From positions 1 through 64,000 of the forward strand of contig CAZPQM010000006.1 of assembly GCA_964588995.1 (NCBI GenBank): a stretch of DNA of 64,000 bases, written 5' to 3'. This stretch comes from CAZPQM01 sp964588995 (GTDB lineage Bacteria; Pseudomonadota; Alphaproteobacteria; Rickettsiales; UBA8987). The position numbers and the translations under genes are program-made. Positions 62,108-64,000 of the stretch are shown here, in pieces (positions within the stretch are counted from its first letter, which is position 1; each line of letters starts with the position of its first letter). The notes beneath the pieces were generated by a model. The model did no database searches. It saw nothing but the letters and a program-made list of their open reading frames with translations, and was not told where the DNA came from.

Positions 62108-62140
62108 CAAAATATTTCAGAATTAGATAACAGTGTCTAA
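62108..62140 (-). repeat. Right terminal inverted repeat of the MITE-like element
   Basis: Read on the minus strand it begins TTAGACACTGTTATCTAATT and ends ATATTTTG, the partner of the left repeat. After it normal chromosomal sequence resumes, 30 bases before the end of hpnE. Confidence 0.8.
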
Positions 62141-62170
62141 GCTACGCAGGCTCGCATTGACGATACAGAA

Positions 62171-63391
62171 CTAGCCAGCGATCGCATCTGCCACCCGCTC
62201 CGCCGAGGCAACCGCACTTTCGATTGAGCCGGGCAAGCCGGTTGCCGTGTAGTCTCCAACAAGGTAAAGGCGTGCGATGCCCGTTTGCTGCTGAGGACGG
62301 TTTGCCCACTGCACCGGCGTTACTGCAAAACTCGCGTTTTTCTCGACAAGCATTCGATATTCGGGCGCTTTCTCATCCCTCCACTCTGCCGCGATACCTA
62401 CCTCTTTCCATATCTGTCTGATTAACTCGGACTCTACTTGTTGCAGTAGGTGATCCGCCGCGCTGATCGTCACCGATATATGCCCCTGCTTTTGAAATAC
62501 CCAGTGCACGATTCCATCGGTAAGCCCGATGATGGGCTTGGGCAATTGTAACTCCGTTTTGAAATGTACATTTATAATGGCCCGGTGATCAGTCGGAAAA
62601 GAATGATCGGGCAAGAGTTTGGCAGCGCCCCTCGTTGGCAACGCTAACACCAGCGCGTCTCCCTCATGCAGTGTATAAGGCTGACTCGTGTCAAATCCCT
62701 TAAGCTTCCCACGTTGAATATGGAGCGAACGCACCGCCTGCCCGTACTGCATCTCTCCGCCGAGCGCTTGGATACGTTCAACCAGCGGCTCAACCAACGC
62801 GTGCCCCCAATCCTGTTTGGGTACGAATGAAGCAAACGGCTTCCTGCCCGCTTGCCGAATCGGAGCCATCATATCCCGCACTGCCTGCACGGCGATCTCT
62901 TCCAATGGCGTATTGAAAATACTTTCCAGCGTTGGAATCAACAGCCGCTTGCATAATACCGGCTGCGTGAGAAGATTGGCCGGAAATATAGATTCGCTCG
63001 TGCGCAATATCTGCCAAAGCATTCTCAAGCGCCGCCAGCGGGAAAGACCCGGTATTGACGCTATGAGCGGACTTCCGGCATGCGCCCCCACTTCCCAGCG
63101 CTTATGGTCCGCAACGCTGACAAAATGCAGCCGATCATAACGCGCATATCGGTCTTTCAACTCAAGCTCGCGAATCAGGCTGAATATCTGCCGATTGGCA
63201 CCGAGCAATAAATGATTTCCATTATCCACGCGCAGGCCAAGCCTCCTATCCTCATAGGACCGGCACCGCCCACCCGCCTGCTGCGCCATTTCAAATAATA
63301 CGACTTTGCGCCCTAGAGACAGCAAGCGATAAGCGAGGGTGAGGCCTGAAATCCCCGCTCCGCAAATAAATACCGTTGAACCGCTGCTCAT
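62171..63391 (-). CDS. hpnE: Hydroxysqualene dehydroxylase HpnE
   Basis: A 406-residue FAD enzyme of hopanoid synthesis, reducing hydroxysqualene to squalene. The FAD-binding start VFICGAGISGLTLAYRLLSL with GRKVVLFEMAQQAGGRCRSY, and the family motif VDNGNHLLLGANRQIFSLI, are clear. The ATG at 63391 puts the dinucleotide fold near residue 7; an ATG 24 bases upstream is also open. No hpnC or hpnD follows within the window. The gene suggests the cell makes hopanoids or squalene. Confidence 0.92.
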   Translation of the reverse strand: MSSGSTVFICGAGISGLTLAYRLLSLGRKVVLFEMAQQAGGRCRSYEDRRLGLRVDNGNHLLLGANRQIFSLIRELELKDRYARYDRLHFVSVADHKRWEVGAHAGSPLIASIPGLSRWRRLRMLWQILRTSESIFPANLLTQPVLCKRLLIPTLESIFNTPLEEIAVQAVRDMMAPIRQAGRKPFASFVPKQDWGHALVEPLVERIQALGGEMQYGQAVRSLHIQRGKLKGFDTSQPYTLHEGDALVLALPTRGAAKLLPDHSFPTDHRAIINVHFKTELQLPKPIIGLTDGIVHWVFQKQGHISVTISAADHLLQQVESELIRQIWKEVGIAAEWRDEKAPEYRMLVEKNASFAVTPVQWANRPQQQTGIARLYLVGDYTATGLPGSIESAVASAERVADAIAG

Positions 63392-63458
63392 AGCTGGCCT
63401 TTGAAAAAATCGCATGATAGACTTTGAAAGGTATAAATTACAAGAAAGTTACGTTTCA

Positions 63459-64000
63459 TGCTGCAATATCATGATCGCCGCATAACTGAGCAGTTAATTC
63501 TACACTGGAATCAGCTACGAAAAGAGCGGTTATTCCCGACTATTGAAGAGCTTGATTCTGAGAATCTCGTACAAATCTGGCCGGACTGCTATATTCTCGT
63601 GTTAGATGCGGAAAGCAGCGCGGGCTTCCGCTTTAAGTATCTCGGAGACAATATTCGGCATTTCGTTTCGGGCAAATCCATTATTGATAAAGAGCTGAGT
63701 CGGCGGCTATGGCAATCGTTTCGCACGATTCTTGAAACCAAGAAACCTGTAGTCGAGGAATCAGAGCTAACCCTGTCCGAGAATGAGGTCATAAAATACC
63801 GTACAATACTGTTACCTCTGGGGCCTGACGAAGAAAAAGTTGACCACGTTTTCGGAGGGATCCGTTTTCGTGTTTTTGATGCATCGGAAACAGAGAATAT
63901 CCATAGTCTGTTAGTTGAGCCTGACCCATATGCTTCGGAGCTCATGGCTGTAGAAAAAGAGGGCGGCAAAAAAGCGCAACCGCAAACAATGAGGAATCCT
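63459..64000 (+). CDS. PAS-like domain protein, partial
   Basis: The frame starts at an ATG at 63459 and is still open at the window edge, so only about 180 residues are seen. It contains LHWNQLRKERLFPTIEELDS, a pattern typical of the alphaproteobacterial PAS_5 (PF07310) family, then VLDAESSAGFRFKYLGDNIR and later RTILLPLGPDEEKVDHVFGG. Members are short sensory proteins of unknown signal. It is divergent from hpnE, 67 bases away. The missing C-terminus prevents a full assignment. Confidence 0.72.

Larger units (their letters stand above)
61866..62140. mobile_element. 275-bp non-coding MITE-like element
   Basis: Bounded by 33-bp terminal inverted repeats (31 of 33 positions match), with TTAGACACTG at the left end and CAGTGTCTAA at the right. 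No open frame of useful length lies inside, but several nested shorter inverted repeats do (for example CTGATGTTG with CAACATCAG, and CCTAAATCG with CGATTTAGG). The ends could be read as TA target duplications around GACACTG, as for IS630 or some IS5 groups. It could be a deletion derivative of an insertion sequence, moved by a transposase elsewhere. Confidence 0.75.

Overview
The window looks like one continuous piece of a flagellated, hopanoid-making alphaproteobacterial chromosome. The evidence is synteny and gene families: SRP RNA-dnaX-ybaB-recR, ftsK-lolA, UPF0262-infA-maf, a GapR-family protein, MotE and DUF6468 flagellar genes, CheZ, class II DAHP synthase and HpnE. The order or genus cannot be fixed from the sequence alone. 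All calls come from reading the sequence and from family knowledge; no search was run.

Region 1 (about 134-9611) is a small, decaying integrative element or prophage. It sits exactly in the anticodon loop of a chromosomal tRNA-Arg gene. The 3' half of that tRNA lies at 96-140 and the 5' half at 9605-9643; both end in the same 7-bp core, TCCGTAG. The element carries a tyrosine integrase, a GapR-family protein, a YdaU-like replication protein, a cargo AAA ATPase (DUF4143), remnants of a tail module (including a tail chaperone with a canonical -1 slippery heptamer), a truncated XRE repressor, a lipoprotein and its own intact tRNA-Arg(ACG), which may replace the gene it broke. Two deletion scars are readable: an ATPase/tail-tube fusion near 7703 and a tail/XRE junction near 8356.

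Region 2 (9728-36882) is mostly housekeeping: recR, ybaB, dnaX, SRP RNA, ftsK, lolA, yajQ, an AsmA protein, the nrdA-mntA-hepT-nrdB cluster behind tandem NrdR boxes, a DUF47 protein, glmS, ribE, an EI24 membrane protein, a photolyase, the aromatic genes (class II DAHP synthase, pheA, tyrA), csrA, serB and miaA. Accessory inserts are the MntA/HepT toxin-antitoxin pair inside the ribonucleotide reductase cluster, a low-GC orphan gene, and a BrnT/BrnA pair whose toxin gene has an in-frame stop.

Region 3 (36922-59088) is flagellar. On the minus strand lie flgF-flgG-flgA-flgH. On the plus strand lie fliL-fliM-DUF6468-motE-cheY-cheZ, two MotB-like genes and a 1160-residue TPR protein. After the maf-infA-UPF0262 block come a short FlhB-like gene, a helical protein, fliO and fliP, then a second, intact BrnT/BrnA pair, then an 833-residue flagellin, a FlaG-like gene, fliD and fliS. 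Together these supply rod, ring, switch, export, stator-like, filament and cap parts. No MotA, FliN, hook gene or FlhA is present.

Region 4 (59138-64000) holds queH, a family 5 solute-binding protein, a 275-bp non-coding MITE-like element with 33-bp terminal inverted repeats, hpnE, and a PAS-like protein that runs off the right edge.
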